Positions 18,933-26,987 of a DNA stretch of 64,000 nt are shown piece after piece (the first letter of the stretch is position 1; each line of letters opens with the position of its first letter). A model generated the notes under the pieces. That model saw nothing but the letters and a program-made list of their open reading frames with translations, was not told the origin of the DNA and searched no databases. A program made the position numbers and the translations under genes. This DNA comes from JACDBE01 sp963714055 (GTDB lineage: Bacteria > Actinomycetota > Acidimicrobiia > Spongiisociales > UBA5794), in the NCBI GenBank assembly GCA_963714055.1, contig OY970227.1, positions 806,001 to 870,000 of the forward strand. The letters run 5' to 3'.

Positions 18933-19700
18933 TCACGGTCTCCCCACATCGACCACCAGATCCGGCCGGGCGGCCAGGATCTCTCCTGGGAACGACTCTG
19001 CGGCGACCGCCACCGCCTGCTCGGGCTCCAGCCCGGGGCACAGATGGGTCAGCACCAGCGTGCTCACCCCGGCGGCGGCAGCGAGCGCACCTGCCTCGGT
19101 GGCAGACAGGTGGAAGGGGTAGATGGCGGTCTCCCTTGGCCCGGCGAGGCCCGCCTCGCACAGCATCACGTCGGCCCCGTCGGCGAGGGCTGGGAAGCCG
19201 CCTCCCGGCCCGGTGTCGCCCGAGAACACCAGGACCCTGCCGTCGTGCTCGAAGCGGGAGGCGATCGTCGGCACCGAGTGGTCGGCGTAGGCGAACCGCA
19301 AGGCGATGTCGCCCACCTCGAACTTCTCGCCGTCGAGGACGTCGGAAAGGTCGAGAACCGTGTGCAGCGGATCCGTGGGACCGCTCTGTCCCAGGAAGGT
19401 CTCGATCTTCTCTGTCCCCCCCGGGGGGAGCAACACCGGGATGGCATGGTCGAGCTGCAACCGGTAGGCGAGGTAGTGGAACCACCCGAACACGTCGGAG
19501 CAATGGTCGGCGTGGAGGTGGCTGATGACGGTCGCCGCCACGTCCGCCGGTTCCATGCGGCGGGCGAGCTGGTGGAACGTGCCGGTGCCGGCGTCGACCC
19601 AGATGGCGGTCGTGTCGGATCGCACCAGATAACCGGAGGCCGGGGCGGTACGGCTGGGCCCGCTGCCGCAGCTGCCCAGCACGTCGAGGGTGAAGCTCAT
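18933..19700 (-). CDS. Metallo-beta-lactamase-fold hydrolase, Rv1339-like
   Basis: 255-aa MBL-fold enzyme with the binuclear metal site HLHADH (in VISHLHADHCSD), a distal Asp in VFSGDTGPGGG and His in LVLTHLCPG. The start FTLDVLGSCGSGPS recalls RNase Z and class II-like cyclic-nucleotide phosphodiesterases. In Mycobacterium the protein in this position (Rv1339, before rph) is reported as an atypical cAMP phosphodiesterase, so that role is the best guess from synteny. ATG 19700 overlaps the stop of the JAMM gene. RNase Z activity is an alternative. Confidence 0.8.
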   Translation of the reverse strand: MSFTLDVLGSCGSGPSRTAPASGYLVRSDTTAIWVDAGTGTFHQLARRMEPADVAATVISHLHADHCSDVFGWFHYLAYRLQLDHAIPVLLPPGGTEKIETFLGQSGPTDPLHTVLDLSDVLDGEKFEVGDIALRFAYADHSVPTIASRFEHDGRVLVFSGDTGPGGGFPALADGADVMLCEAGLAGPRETAIYPFHLSATEAGALAAAAGVSTLVLTHLCPGLEPEQAVAVAAESFPGEILAARPDLVVDVGRP

Positions 19701-20197
19701 CGGACGGCGTCTCCTGGTTCTCCCACGCCCGACGCCGGTCCGTCTGCGGCCCAGGCGTCGGCAACCATACCGTCCACGATCCGGTACGCCCTCACCTCGG
19801 GCCGGGAGGTCGGGCCTGCCACCACGTACCACCATGTCGGGTCCAGAGCGGCGGCCACGTCCACCGGCGAGGGCACCGCCCGACCCCGAGGATGAGAGTG
19901 GAACGAGCCGCCGATCGCCCACCCGTTCGCCTCGGCGTGGCGCATCGCCCGAAAGTGCTCGGCGGGGTCGACGGTGAATCTCCGCCGTGGCGAGCGGTCG
20001 ACGTTGCTTAGGCAGTACGCCATCACCGGCTCGCCGCTCGCATCCACTGCAAGGAGGCCGCACGCCTCCTCGGGTGCGCAGAACCTCATGTGCTGGACGA
20101 CGGCGGCCACCAGCTCAGGGTGGAGGCCTGCCGAAGGGGGGTGCCCTTCTCCCGACGACGACCCGGAAACGCCCCCGGGGAGGCTGACGGTCGTCAT
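19697..20197 (-). CDS. JAMM/MPN metalloprotease, Mec-like
   Basis: JAB1/MPN-fold zinc isopeptidase. The JAMM motif is complete: a glutamate upstream (CAPEEACGLL) and HSHPRGRAVPSPVD, giving HxH(x)10D with the intervening serine. About 166 aa from ATG 20197, whose first bases overlap the preceding stop (ATGA). In mycobacteria a JAMM protease (Mec) sits in this neighbourhood and removes cysteine from the sulfur carrier CysO. No cysO or cysM gene is seen here, so the substrate is inferred. Confidence 0.8.
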   Translation of the reverse strand: MTTVSLPGGVSGSSSGEGHPPSAGLHPELVAAVVQHMRFCAPEEACGLLAVDASGEPVMAYCLSNVDRSPRRRFTVDPAEHFRAMRHAEANGWAIGGSFHSHPRGRAVPSPVDVAAALDPTWWYVVAGPTSRPEVRAYRIVDGMVADAWAADGPASGVGEPGDAVR

Positions 20198-20412
20198 TCG
20201 ACGCAGTCGCACACCAGCTCCCTGGCGTCGGGGACGTCCTCGTCCCTGACCACGAGGCGGATGCGGAAGTCGGTGAAGAACCCGACGCTGAGACCGCCTT
20301 CGTCGTCGGCGACCACGATGGCCGGTATCCCGGCGGCGGCCAGACGGGCGCAGGCGATGTCGGCCTCGTCGCGATGCAAGAAGGTGCACACGGTCTGCAT
20401 CCCGTCGCTCAC
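20194..20412 (-). CDS. Small DUF2007-like protein
   Basis: 72-residue protein with the pattern TVCTFLHRDEADIACARLAA then GIPAIVVADDEGG, resembling DUF2007, a small fold often called a putative signal-transducing protein. GTG 20412 is preferred; ATG 20400 is also possible. Its stop overlaps the JAMM gene start, so the two are co-translated. Function unknown. Confidence 0.6.
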   Translation of the reverse strand: MSDGMQTVCTFLHRDEADIACARLAAAGIPAIVVADDEGGLSVGFFTDFRIRLVVRDEDVPDARELVCDCVE

Positions 20413-20462
20413 CTTCGCAGCGTACCCACGGGGAGGGCCTCGCCGGCCAGAGCGGACCGCCC

Positions 20463-21689
20463 TCAGACGGGGTCGCGGAGCAACGGCTGGGTCATGCACC
20501 GGCTACCGCCGCGGCCCCGGCACAACTCGCTGGCGTCGAGCTCGAGCACCTCGATCCCGGCGTCGGCGAGACGCCGGTTGGTCTCCTGGTTGCGCTCGTA
20601 GGCGACGACGACGCCGGGGGCGAGCGCCAGGGTGTTGTTGCCGTCGTCCCATTGCTCACGCAGCCGGCCTATGGCGTCGCCGCCGGTGGGGATCATCACC
20701 AGGTCGTCGCGCCCCAGGGCGGCGGTGAGGGCGCCGACCAGGCTCTGGTCGTGGAACACCGAGATCTTGCCGCCGGGGGCGGGGTTGAGGGTGTAGACAT
20801 CGACCGACTCGAGCAATCCGGGGAACACGTTGAACTTGTCGACGTCGACCATCGTGAACACCGTGTCGAGGTGCATCACCGACCGGTCGTGGGGTAGGTG
20901 GACCACGATCACCCGGGACACCTGGCCATCGGCGAAGAGACGGCGGGCCACCATCTCGACCGCCGCCGGGGCGGTGCGCTGGCCGAGGCCGACGATCACC
21001 GTGTCCGGGGAGAGCACGAGGACGTCGCCGCCCTCGATGCTCGCCGGGTACACGTCGGACGGGTCGGCGCCGAACCACACCGGGAACCGCTGCTCGCGGA
21101 ACCGGGGGTGGTGGCGGTAGATGGTCCGCATGTACATCGACTCCCGCTCACGTGCCGGCGTGGCGAGGACGTTGAGCGACAGCCCGTTGTTGATCCAGGC
21201 GGCGTTGTCGCGGATGAACAGCAGGTTGGGCAGCGGCCGGAGCACGTGATGGAAGCGGTCGGCCACCAGGTCCTCGTAGAGGTGGGCGATCCCCCAGTCG
21301 ACGAGCTCGCGCTCGAGCAGACCGCCCACAAGCACCTCGACCACCGTCTCCGTGGGAGCCTGGCGCAGCTGCGCCCCGAGCGCCTCGGAGACGCGTGGCC
21401 CGCACGTCGTCGGGGTGACCGCGTGGTCGAGCAGGTCGTCGCGCACCGCGTCGTCGGCGATCGCCTCGGAGAGCAGGTCCTCGAAGTAGAGCACCTCGAC
21501 TCCCCGGTCCACCATCAGCTTGACGAACCGGTCGTGCTCCTGCTGGGCCCGTTCCAGCCACAGCAGGTCGTCGAACAGCAGGTCCGCCTTGTTGTCCGGG
21601 GTCAACCGGGCGATCTCGACCCCGGGCCGGTGCACCATCACCGTGCGCAACCGCCCGATCTCACTGGACACCCCGAGGTCGGCGGTCAT
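20463..21689 (-). CDS. arcA: Arginine deiminase
   Basis: Hydrolyses arginine to citrulline and ammonia. The 408-aa protein has the guanidino-group-modifying fold motifs: LLFIRDNAAW (substrate Asp), SIEGGDVLVLS, VMHLDTVFTMVD (catalytic His/Asp region), and the C-terminal nucleophile in CRGRGGSRCMTQPL. No arcB or arcC lies in the window, so a full ATP-yielding pathway cannot be claimed. It may supply nitrogen or resist acid. Confidence 0.93.
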   Translation of the reverse strand: MTADLGVSSEIGRLRTVMVHRPGVEIARLTPDNKADLLFDDLLWLERAQQEHDRFVKLMVDRGVEVLYFEDLLSEAIADDAVRDDLLDHAVTPTTCGPRVSEALGAQLRQAPTETVVEVLVGGLLERELVDWGIAHLYEDLVADRFHHVLRPLPNLLFIRDNAAWINNGLSLNVLATPARERESMYMRTIYRHHPRFREQRFPVWFGADPSDVYPASIEGGDVLVLSPDTVIVGLGQRTAPAAVEMVARRLFADGQVSRVIVVHLPHDRSVMHLDTVFTMVDVDKFNVFPGLLESVDVYTLNPAPGGKISVFHDQSLVGALTAALGRDDLVMIPTGGDAIGRLREQWDDGNNTLALAPGVVVAYERNQETNRRLADAGIEVLELDASELCRGRGGSRCMTQPLLRDPV

Positions 21690-21699
21690 GAACGAGGCG

Positions 21700-22008
21700 T
21701 CATCCGAAGAACGTGCCGGCGACGAGCGTCCCGACGATGGCGAGGAGCCCGGCGCCGAGCATCAGGAAGAGCCGGTCCAGCCGCACGTTGACCTGATCGA
21801 TTCGGTGGTCGACCTGATCCATCCGACGCTCTAGCTGGTCGATGCGCGCTCCCAGTCTCGCCTCCAGGTCGGCGAGATCCGACTTCGTCGCCAGCGCCAC
21901 CGCGTGATCGCTGGGCAGGTACGCCATCAGGGTGTCCGCCTCTCGATCCCCGAGGACACGGGTGAGTCCAGCGTACAGCTCCAAACGACGTGCTTCAGGC
22001 GTGGTCAT
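21700..22008 (-). CDS. Small coiled-coil protein with C-terminal membrane helix
   Basis: 102 aa. Residues 44-78 are heptad-rich (LADLEARLGARIDQLERR, then DQVDHRIDQVNVRL) and predict a coiled coil, followed by one C-terminal hydrophobic segment (LMLGAGLLAIVGTLVAGTFF). The layout resembles DUF1640- or XhlA-like tail-anchored proteins. ATG 22008 fits the length. It ends 11 bases before arcA. Function unknown. Confidence 0.6.
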   Translation of the reverse strand: MTTPEARRLELYAGLTRVLGDREADTLMAYLPSDHAVALATKSDLADLEARLGARIDQLERRMDQVDHRIDQVNVRLDRLFLMLGAGLLAIVGTLVAGTFFG

Positions 22009-22150
22009 CGAGCCGTCACCATGCCAGAACCGAGGGAGCGAGCCAAGACCCCGGGTCGGCCCCACCGGTTTGCTGGCAGCGCGAGCGGGCGCATGCCTAG
22101 TGTGCCTGACCCGCAAGGGCCGTGCCGCACGACCGCGAGAAGGGACCGGG

Positions 22151-23500
22151 ATGCCGCGGAGGGCTCGAATCGTGATGCTGATCATCGCGGTGGGCCTGTT
22201 CCTCATCCTCCCGGTCGGTGCCGTCCTCGCCCAGGACACCGAGTCGGTCACCACCACCTTGCAGGTGGAGAACCCCGAGACCGGTGAGCGGGAGCCGGTC
22301 GAGGGGGTGTCGTTCACCGTCACCGACTCCGCCGGCAACGAGATCGGCACCGGCACCACCGACGCCGAAGGGGTGTTCCTCCTCGAGGTCCCCGAACCGG
22401 GCTCCTATCAGATGCTGCTCGACGACTCCACCCTGCCCGAGGGGATCGTCCTCAACACACCGGACCGGAACCCGGCGACGGTGCGCGTCGAAGCCGGGCA
22501 GACCCGGGCGGCCATCTTCGCCCTCACGTCCGGCGAGGCGGGAGCAGACAGCGGGGCCGGCGGGGTGACGGCGCGGCAGGTGCTCCAGCTCACGGTGGAG
22601 GGCATCAAGTTCGGCCTCTTCATCGCCATGGCGGCGATCGGATTGTCCCTGATCTTCGGCACCACCGGCCTGGTCAACTTCGCCCACGGCGAGATGGTCG
22701 GCTGGGGCATGCTGATGGCCTACTTCTTCAACTTCTACGGACTGGCCGGGATGTTCGGCTGGATGGGGGGCTGGCCCGCCCCGTTCGGCGCGGGGGTCAA
22801 CGTCATCTTCGCAACCGGGATCGCCATCATCCTTGGTGGAGCGCTCGGCTGGCTGCTCGACGCCGGTATCTTCAGCAAGCTGCGCGCCCGTGGGATCGGG
22901 CTCATCTCGCAGATGGTGGTCACCATCGGCCTGTCGCTCGTGCTGCGCTACATCTTCCTCTTCGTGTTCGGCGGGAGCCCGCGTTTCTTCGCCCAGTACA
23001 CCGCCCAGTCGGCGCTCGAAGTCGGGCCCATCGACATCACTCCCAAGGACATCGCCATCAGCACGATGTCGATCATCATCCTGGTGGCGGTCGGCGTGTT
23101 CCTGGTGAAGACCCGCTGGGGCAAGGCGATGCGCGCCGTGGCCGACAACAGGGACCTGGCCGAGTCCTCGGGCATCGACGTGCAGCGGGTGATCCGGCTG
23201 GTGTGGGTCATGGGCGGGTCGCTGGCGGCGCTGGGCGGGGTGTTCGACGCCCTCGCCGAGCAGATCCGCTGGGACCTGGGTTTCCGCATCCTCCTGCTCG
23301 TGTTCGCCGCCGTCACCCTCGGTGGTCTGGGGACCGCCTTCGGCGCTCTCGTCGGTAGCATCATCGTGGGTGTCGGCGTCCAGCTGTCGACCATCTGGAT
23401 CCCCACCGACCTCAAGAACGTGGGCGCCCTGGTCGTCCTCATCGTCGTGCTCATCGTCCGGCCCCAAGGGATCATGGGGAAGAAGGAGAGGGTGGGTTAG
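22151..23500 (+). CDS. livH: Branched-chain amino acid ABC permease LivH with exported N-terminal domain
   Basis: Permease of a HAAT-family importer. The C-terminal 300 residues carry LivH marks: GLSLIFGTTGLVNFAHGEM, RWGKAMRAVADNRDLAESSGI and ITLGG-like segments (TLGGLGTAFGALVGSII). Unusually, residues 1-28 form a signal peptide (LFLILPVGAVLA then QD). About 110 residues of a beta-rich SpaA/CnaB or carboxypeptidase-regulatory-like domain follow (PVEGVSFTVTDSAGNEIG, GTTDAEGVFLLEVPEPGSY). A linker leads into the first permease helix near 145. ATG 22151 follows AGGGACCGG. Total 449 aa, compared with about 300 in the family. Confidence 0.88.
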   Translation: MPRRARIVMLIIAVGLFLILPVGAVLAQDTESVTTTLQVENPETGEREPVEGVSFTVTDSAGNEIGTGTTDAEGVFLLEVPEPGSYQMLLDDSTLPEGIVLNTPDRNPATVRVEAGQTRAAIFALTSGEAGADSGAGGVTARQVLQLTVEGIKFGLFIAMAAIGLSLIFGTTGLVNFAHGEMVGWGMLMAYFFNFYGLAGMFGWMGGWPAPFGAGVNVIFATGIAIILGGALGWLLDAGIFSKLRARGIGLISQMVVTIGLSLVLRYIFLFVFGGSPRFFAQYTAQSALEVGPIDITPKDIAISTMSIIILVAVGVFLVKTRWGKAMRAVADNRDLAESSGIDVQRVIRLVWVMGGSLAALGGVFDALAEQIRWDLGFRILLLVFAAVTLGGLGTAFGALVGSIIVGVGVQLSTIWIPTDLKNVGALVVLIVVLIVRPQGIMGKKERVG

Positions 23501-23502
23501 CC

Positions 23503-24498
23503 GTGGACTGGGGCTTCATCTTCGAGCAGACCCTCATCCAGGCGCTCGGGCTGAACGCCGCGGTCTACGCCATCGCCGCCATCGGGCTCAACCTGCACTT
23601 CGGGTACGCCGGCCTGCTCAACTTCGGCCAGGCCGGATTCGTCGCCATGGGCGCCTACGGCATGGGCATCGCCGTCAACCAGTGGGGCCTCCCCGTCTGG
23701 GTGGCGGTCCTGACGGGCATGGCGTTCGCCACCGTCTTCGCCCTCCTCCTGGGCATCCCCACGCTGCGGCTGCGGGCCGACTACCTGGCGATCGTCACCA
23801 TCGCCGCCGCCGAGATCGTCCGGCTGCTGGCGCGCTCCACGGCGATGCGTGACCTCACCCGCGGCGCCGAGGGCCTCAACGAGTTCATCGGGCCTTTCCG
23901 GGAGTTCAGCCCGTTCGACCCGAGCGCCACCTACGGGATCGCTTTCATCCAGTACCGGGGCAACACCTTCTTCGCCGTCGCCGTCGGATGGCTCCTGGCG
24001 GCCCTGTTCGTGCTGATCACCTGGCTGCTGATCAAGAGCCCATGGGGCCGGGTGGTCAAGGCGATCCGCGAGGACGAATACGCCGCCCGAGCCCTGGGGA
24101 AGAACGCCTACCGGTTCAAGATGCAGGTGCTGATCATCGGCGGGGTGATGGGCGGCTTCGCCGGCATGGTCGACGCGCTCGGCAAGGCGACCGTGCAGCC
24201 CGACTTCTTCGCAGCTTCCCTGACGTTCTTCTTCTGGCTGGTCCTCATCATCGGCGGGGTCGGCAAGGTGTGGGCGCCGATCGTCGGCTCGATGATCTAC
24301 TGGGGGTTGATCACCTTCGTGCAGAACACCGGCCGGCAGCTGGTCGACAACGGGATCATCCAGCCGTCGTTCATGGACACCAGCCAGATAGACCAGATCC
24401 GGTACTGGATCGTGGGGGCGGCGCTGGCGCTGTTGATGGTTTTCCGACCACAGGGGATCTTCGGCAACCGGGAGGAGATGGCGCTCGATGCCCGATAG
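23503..24498 (+). CDS. livM: Branched-chain amino acid ABC permease LivM
   Basis: Second permease of the importer. The LivM hallmarks are IGLNLHFGYAGLLNFGQAGF near residue 28, SPWGRVVKAIREDEYAARAL, and the conserved EAA-like turn. About eight hydrophobic segments. GTG 23503 starts 2 bases after the livH stop. 331 aa. The 3' end overlaps livG by 11 bases. Confidence 0.93.
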   Translation: MDWGFIFEQTLIQALGLNAAVYAIAAIGLNLHFGYAGLLNFGQAGFVAMGAYGMGIAVNQWGLPVWVAVLTGMAFATVFALLLGIPTLRLRADYLAIVTIAAAEIVRLLARSTAMRDLTRGAEGLNEFIGPFREFSPFDPSATYGIAFIQYRGNTFFAVAVGWLLAALFVLITWLLIKSPWGRVVKAIREDEYAARALGKNAYRFKMQVLIIGGVMGGFAGMVDALGKATVQPDFFAASLTFFFWLVLIIGGVGKVWAPIVGSMIYWGLITFVQNTGRQLVDNGIIQPSFMDTSQIDQIRYWIVGAALALLMVFRPQGIFGNREEMALDAR

Positions 24499-25498
24499 CC
24501 CCGCCACCTTTGCGGGCAACGGCGTCCTCGCCGGGGTCGCCGGAGAGCCCGGGGTCGCCAAGCCGGACCCGATCCTCGTCGCCGACGGCATGCGGAAGAC
24601 GTTCGGCGGTGTCACCGCGGTCGACGTCGACCACCTCGAGATCCAGCGCGGGGTGATCACCGCACTGATCGGGCCAAACGGCGCCGGCAAGACGACGTTC
24701 TTCAACGTGCTCACCGGGTTCGACGACCCGGACACCGGCACCACGTCGTTCGACGGGGCCAACATCGACGGCAAGAGCCCACACGAGCTGGCCAGGCGGG
24801 GGATGGTGCGCACCTTCCAGCTCACCAAGTCGCTCACCAAGTTGTCGGTCATCGACAACATGAAGCTCGGTGCCCGGAACCAGCGGGGGGAGAGCCTGTG
24901 GCGGTCGACGCTGGGTTGGATGTGGTCGTCGCAGGAACGCGAGATCGAGGAGCAGGCGGACGAGCTGCTGGCTCGCTTCAGGCTGGACCACATGCGCGAG
25001 GAGTACGCCGGAACGCTCTCCGGTGGCCAGCGGAAGCTGCTCGAGATGGCGAGGGCCCTCATGTCGAAGCCCGACCTGATCATGCTCGACGAGCCGATGG
25101 CCGGGGTGAACCCGGCGCTGACCCAGTCGCTGCTGGAGCACGTCAAGGACCTCCGTGGGCAAGGCATCAGCGTGGTGTTCGTCGAACACGACATGGACGT
25201 GGTGCGCGACATCTCGGACTGGGTGGTGGTGATGGCGGAGGGGTCGATCATCGCCGAGGGCTCGCACGACGCCATCACCTCGAACTCGGCCGTGATCGAC
25301 GCCTACCTCGGGGCGCACCACGACGCCGATCTCGACATCGAGGCCGGCCTCGACCGGCCCCCGGACTCGCCGCCCGCCGCCGAGCCGGGGCACCCGGCCG
25401 CACCGGAGACGCAGTCCGAACCGGAGACGCCCGGTGACGCAGGGCCTCCCGACGCAACGGATGCACCACCTGAGGAACCGGATGGAGGTCCTGCGTGA
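24488..25498 (+). CDS. livG: Branched-chain amino acid ABC ATPase LivG, long C-terminal tail
   Basis: ATP-binding subunit. Walker A is GPNGAGKTT, the signature LSGGQRKLLE, Walker B LIMLDEPMAGVNP, and the H-loop VFVEHDMD. The HAAT-type C-terminal DAYLG motif is present. Thereafter about 55 residues are Pro/Glu/Asp-rich (PPDSPPAAEPGHPAAPE and more), absent from typical LivG, and probably disordered. 336 aa in all. It ends in a 4-base overlap with livF. Confidence 0.93.
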   Translation: MPDSPATFAGNGVLAGVAGEPGVAKPDPILVADGMRKTFGGVTAVDVDHLEIQRGVITALIGPNGAGKTTFFNVLTGFDDPDTGTTSFDGANIDGKSPHELARRGMVRTFQLTKSLTKLSVIDNMKLGARNQRGESLWRSTLGWMWSSQEREIEEQADELLARFRLDHMREEYAGTLSGGQRKLLEMARALMSKPDLIMLDEPMAGVNPALTQSLLEHVKDLRGQGISVVFVEHDMDVVRDISDWVVVMAEGSIIAEGSHDAITSNSAVIDAYLGAHHDADLDIEAGLDRPPDSPPAAEPGHPAAPETQSEPETPGDAGPPDATDAPPEEPDGGPA

Positions 25499-26244
25499 CC
25501 GTCGAGTCCATCACCCCGGGCGACCCGCTGATCACCATCGAGAACGTGGTCGCCGGGTACGTCCCCCGGGTCAACATCCTCAACGGGGTCGACCTGGTGG
25601 TGGCCCCTGGCGAGCTGGTCGGGATCATCGGGCCCAACGGCGCCGGCAAGTCGACGATGCTGAAGGCGCTGTTCGGGCTGATCCCGGTGCGCGAGGGGCG
25701 GGTGGTGCTCGAGGGTGAGGACATCACCAGCCTCAAGGCGCACGAGCTGGTCGAGCGCGGCGTCGGCTACGTCCCCCAGGTCGGCAACGTCTTCCAGGCG
25801 CTGACGGTCGAGGAGAACCTCGAGATGGGGGTGTTCCTGCGGCCGGCCAAGACGAAGGAGCGCATCGCCGCGGTGACCGCGATGTTCCCCAGGCTGGGCG
25901 AGCGCATCAAGCAGCGGGCGGGATCACTGTCCGGGGGTGAGCGGCAGATGCTGGCGCTGGGCCGGGCGCTGATGATGGAACCGAAGGTGCTACTGCTCGA
26001 CGAGCCCTCCGCCGGGCTCTCCCCCGCCCTCCAGGACGAGGTGTTCATCCGCACCAAGCAGATCAACGCCACCGGGGTGAGCGTGATCATGGTCGAGCAG
26101 AACGCCCGCCGGTGCCTCCAGATCTGCGACCGGGGCTATGTGCTCGACCAGGGCCGCAACGCCTACACCGACACCGGGATAGCGCTGCTCCACGACCCGA
26201 AGGTGATCGAGCTCTACCTCGGCACGCTGGCGAAGGTGGAGTAG
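25495..26244 (+). CDS. livF: Branched-chain amino acid ABC ATPase LivF
   Basis: Second ATPase of the HAAT importer: Walker A GPNGAGKST, signature LSGGERQMLALGRALM, Walker B LLLDEPSAGLSP, H-loop region MVEQNARR (LivF has Gln-Asn here). 249 aa; GTG overlaps the livG stop. The C-terminal ELYLG motif is present. The last codons form one arm of a terminator-like hairpin and are duplicated 92 bases downstream. Confidence 0.93.
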   Translation: MTVESITPGDPLITIENVVAGYVPRVNILNGVDLVVAPGELVGIIGPNGAGKSTMLKALFGLIPVREGRVVLEGEDITSLKAHELVERGVGYVPQVGNVFQALTVEENLEMGVFLRPAKTKERIAAVTAMFPRLGERIKQRAGSLSGGERQMLALGRALMMEPKVLLLDEPSAGLSPALQDEVFIRTKQINATGVSVIMVEQNARRCLQICDRGYVLDQGRNAYTDTGIALLHDPKVIELYLGTLAKVE

Positions 26245-26264
26245 CGGCGCAGCTGCTACTCCAC
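26236..26264 (+). terminator. Hairpin at the 3' end of livF
   Basis: Perfect 10-bp arms GTGGAGTAGC / GCTACTCCAC with a 9-base loop; the left arm contains the livF stop codon. Probably the end of the livHMGF transcript. Confidence 0.6.
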
Positions 26265-26267
26265 GGC

Positions 26268-26322
26268 GGTCGGGGATGGGGCCCCGATCGCATCGCGATG
26301 AGCCGTCAGGCGAAGAGCCATG
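26268..26322 (-). repeat. Family B hairpin repeat, partial copy
   Basis: On the minus strand it begins CATGGCTCTTCGCCTGACGG and continues with CATCGC-GAT-GCGATC. It matches the first half of the 84-base repeats at 32404 and 32495 and of the copy near 39921; its 3' half is diverged. Confidence 0.7.
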
Positions 26323-26367
26323 TCAAGGTGGAGTAGCGGCGCAGCGCAACTCGCCCTCTGTCGCTAC

Positions 26368-26883
26368 TCAGTCCGCTGCGCCGTACAGGAGGCGCTCGGG
26401 GAGGGTTGCCGCCACCTCCGCTGCCGCCGTCGCGCCCGAGGTGGTGACCAGATTCCCCGTCCACGTGACCGGGCTCTCCGAGGGGTGGGCGCCGGCCGCT
26501 TCGAGCTCCCCGCTGGCCAGCCAGTGGCCCGAGGCGTCACGGTCGGTGAGCAGCCCGGCGGCGGCGAGCAACAGCGATCCTGTGGAGACGCTCATCACCA
26601 CCCGCGCCTGCTCGGCGCTGGCGGCCACCCAGGCGACGACCTCGGGATCCTCCATCATCCGGATCGAGCCGAGCCCGCCCGGGATGAGCAGCAGGTCGGT
26701 GGGCGCCACCTGGTCGACGCCGTCGGTGACATCGAACCGCTGCACCGGCTCGAAGCCGTGGACGGTCCCCGGTTGACGGGCGACCCAGCGGACCGTGCAC
26801 TCCTGGACATCGTTGAGGGCGGTGAGCGGTCCCACCACCTCGCGCGAGGTGACCCCGTTGAACACGAGCACGGTGACGTCCAT
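26368..26883 (-). CDS. DJ-1/PfpI family protein lacking the usual cysteine
   Basis: 171-aa flavodoxin-like DJ-1/PfpI (GATase1-like) protein. The pattern VTVLVFNGVTSREVVGPL, TDLLLIPGGLGSIRMMEDP and the nucleophile-elbow region are recognisable. The elbow reads SVSTGSLLLAAAG, where relatives such as isonitrile hydratase and transcription-regulator-type members read SVCTG; the nucleophile position is Ser. The enzyme is therefore either altered or non-catalytic. ATG 26883 follows a GATACT hexamer by 6 bases with no SD sequence, suggesting a leaderless mRNA. Confidence 0.8.
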   Translation of the reverse strand: MDVTVLVFNGVTSREVVGPLTALNDVQECTVRWVARQPGTVHGFEPVQRFDVTDGVDQVAPTDLLLIPGGLGSIRMMEDPEVVAWVAASAEQARVVMSVSTGSLLLAAAGLLTDRDASGHWLASGELEAAGAHPSESPVTWTGNLVTTSGATAAAEVAATLPERLLYGAAD

Positions 26884-26889
26884 CCCGGC

Positions 26890-26895
26890 AGTATC
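26890..26895 (-). promoter_or_regulatory. -10 hexamer of a likely leaderless gene
   Basis: GATACT on the minus strand, 6 bases before the ATG of the DJ-1-like gene. The spacing puts the transcription start at or next to the start codon. Confidence 0.45.
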
Positions 26896-26935
26896 GACGG
26901 CACGTGCGGGTACGGCAACCGGGAATGGACGCGGG

Positions 26936-26963
26936 AGGGGCCGGTCCCGAAGGACCGGCCCCT
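26936..26963 (-). terminator. Strong terminator hairpin after livK
   Basis: Perfect 12-bp arms AGGGGCCGGTCC / GGACCGGCCCCT with tetraloop CGAA, 24 bases beyond the livK stop on the minus strand. No T-run. Confidence 0.7.
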
Positions 26964-26987
26964 GTCCGTCTCTGGGTTCGCTGCGGC

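Larger units (their letters stand above)
26233..26345. repeat. 21-base direct repeats around a family B element
   Basis: The 21 bases at 26233-26253 (end of livF) recur exactly at 26325-26345. Between them lies a partial family B hairpin repeat (26268-26322, minus orientation). The arrangement looks like an insertion with duplicated target, though 21 bases is long for a target duplication. Confidence 0.7.
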
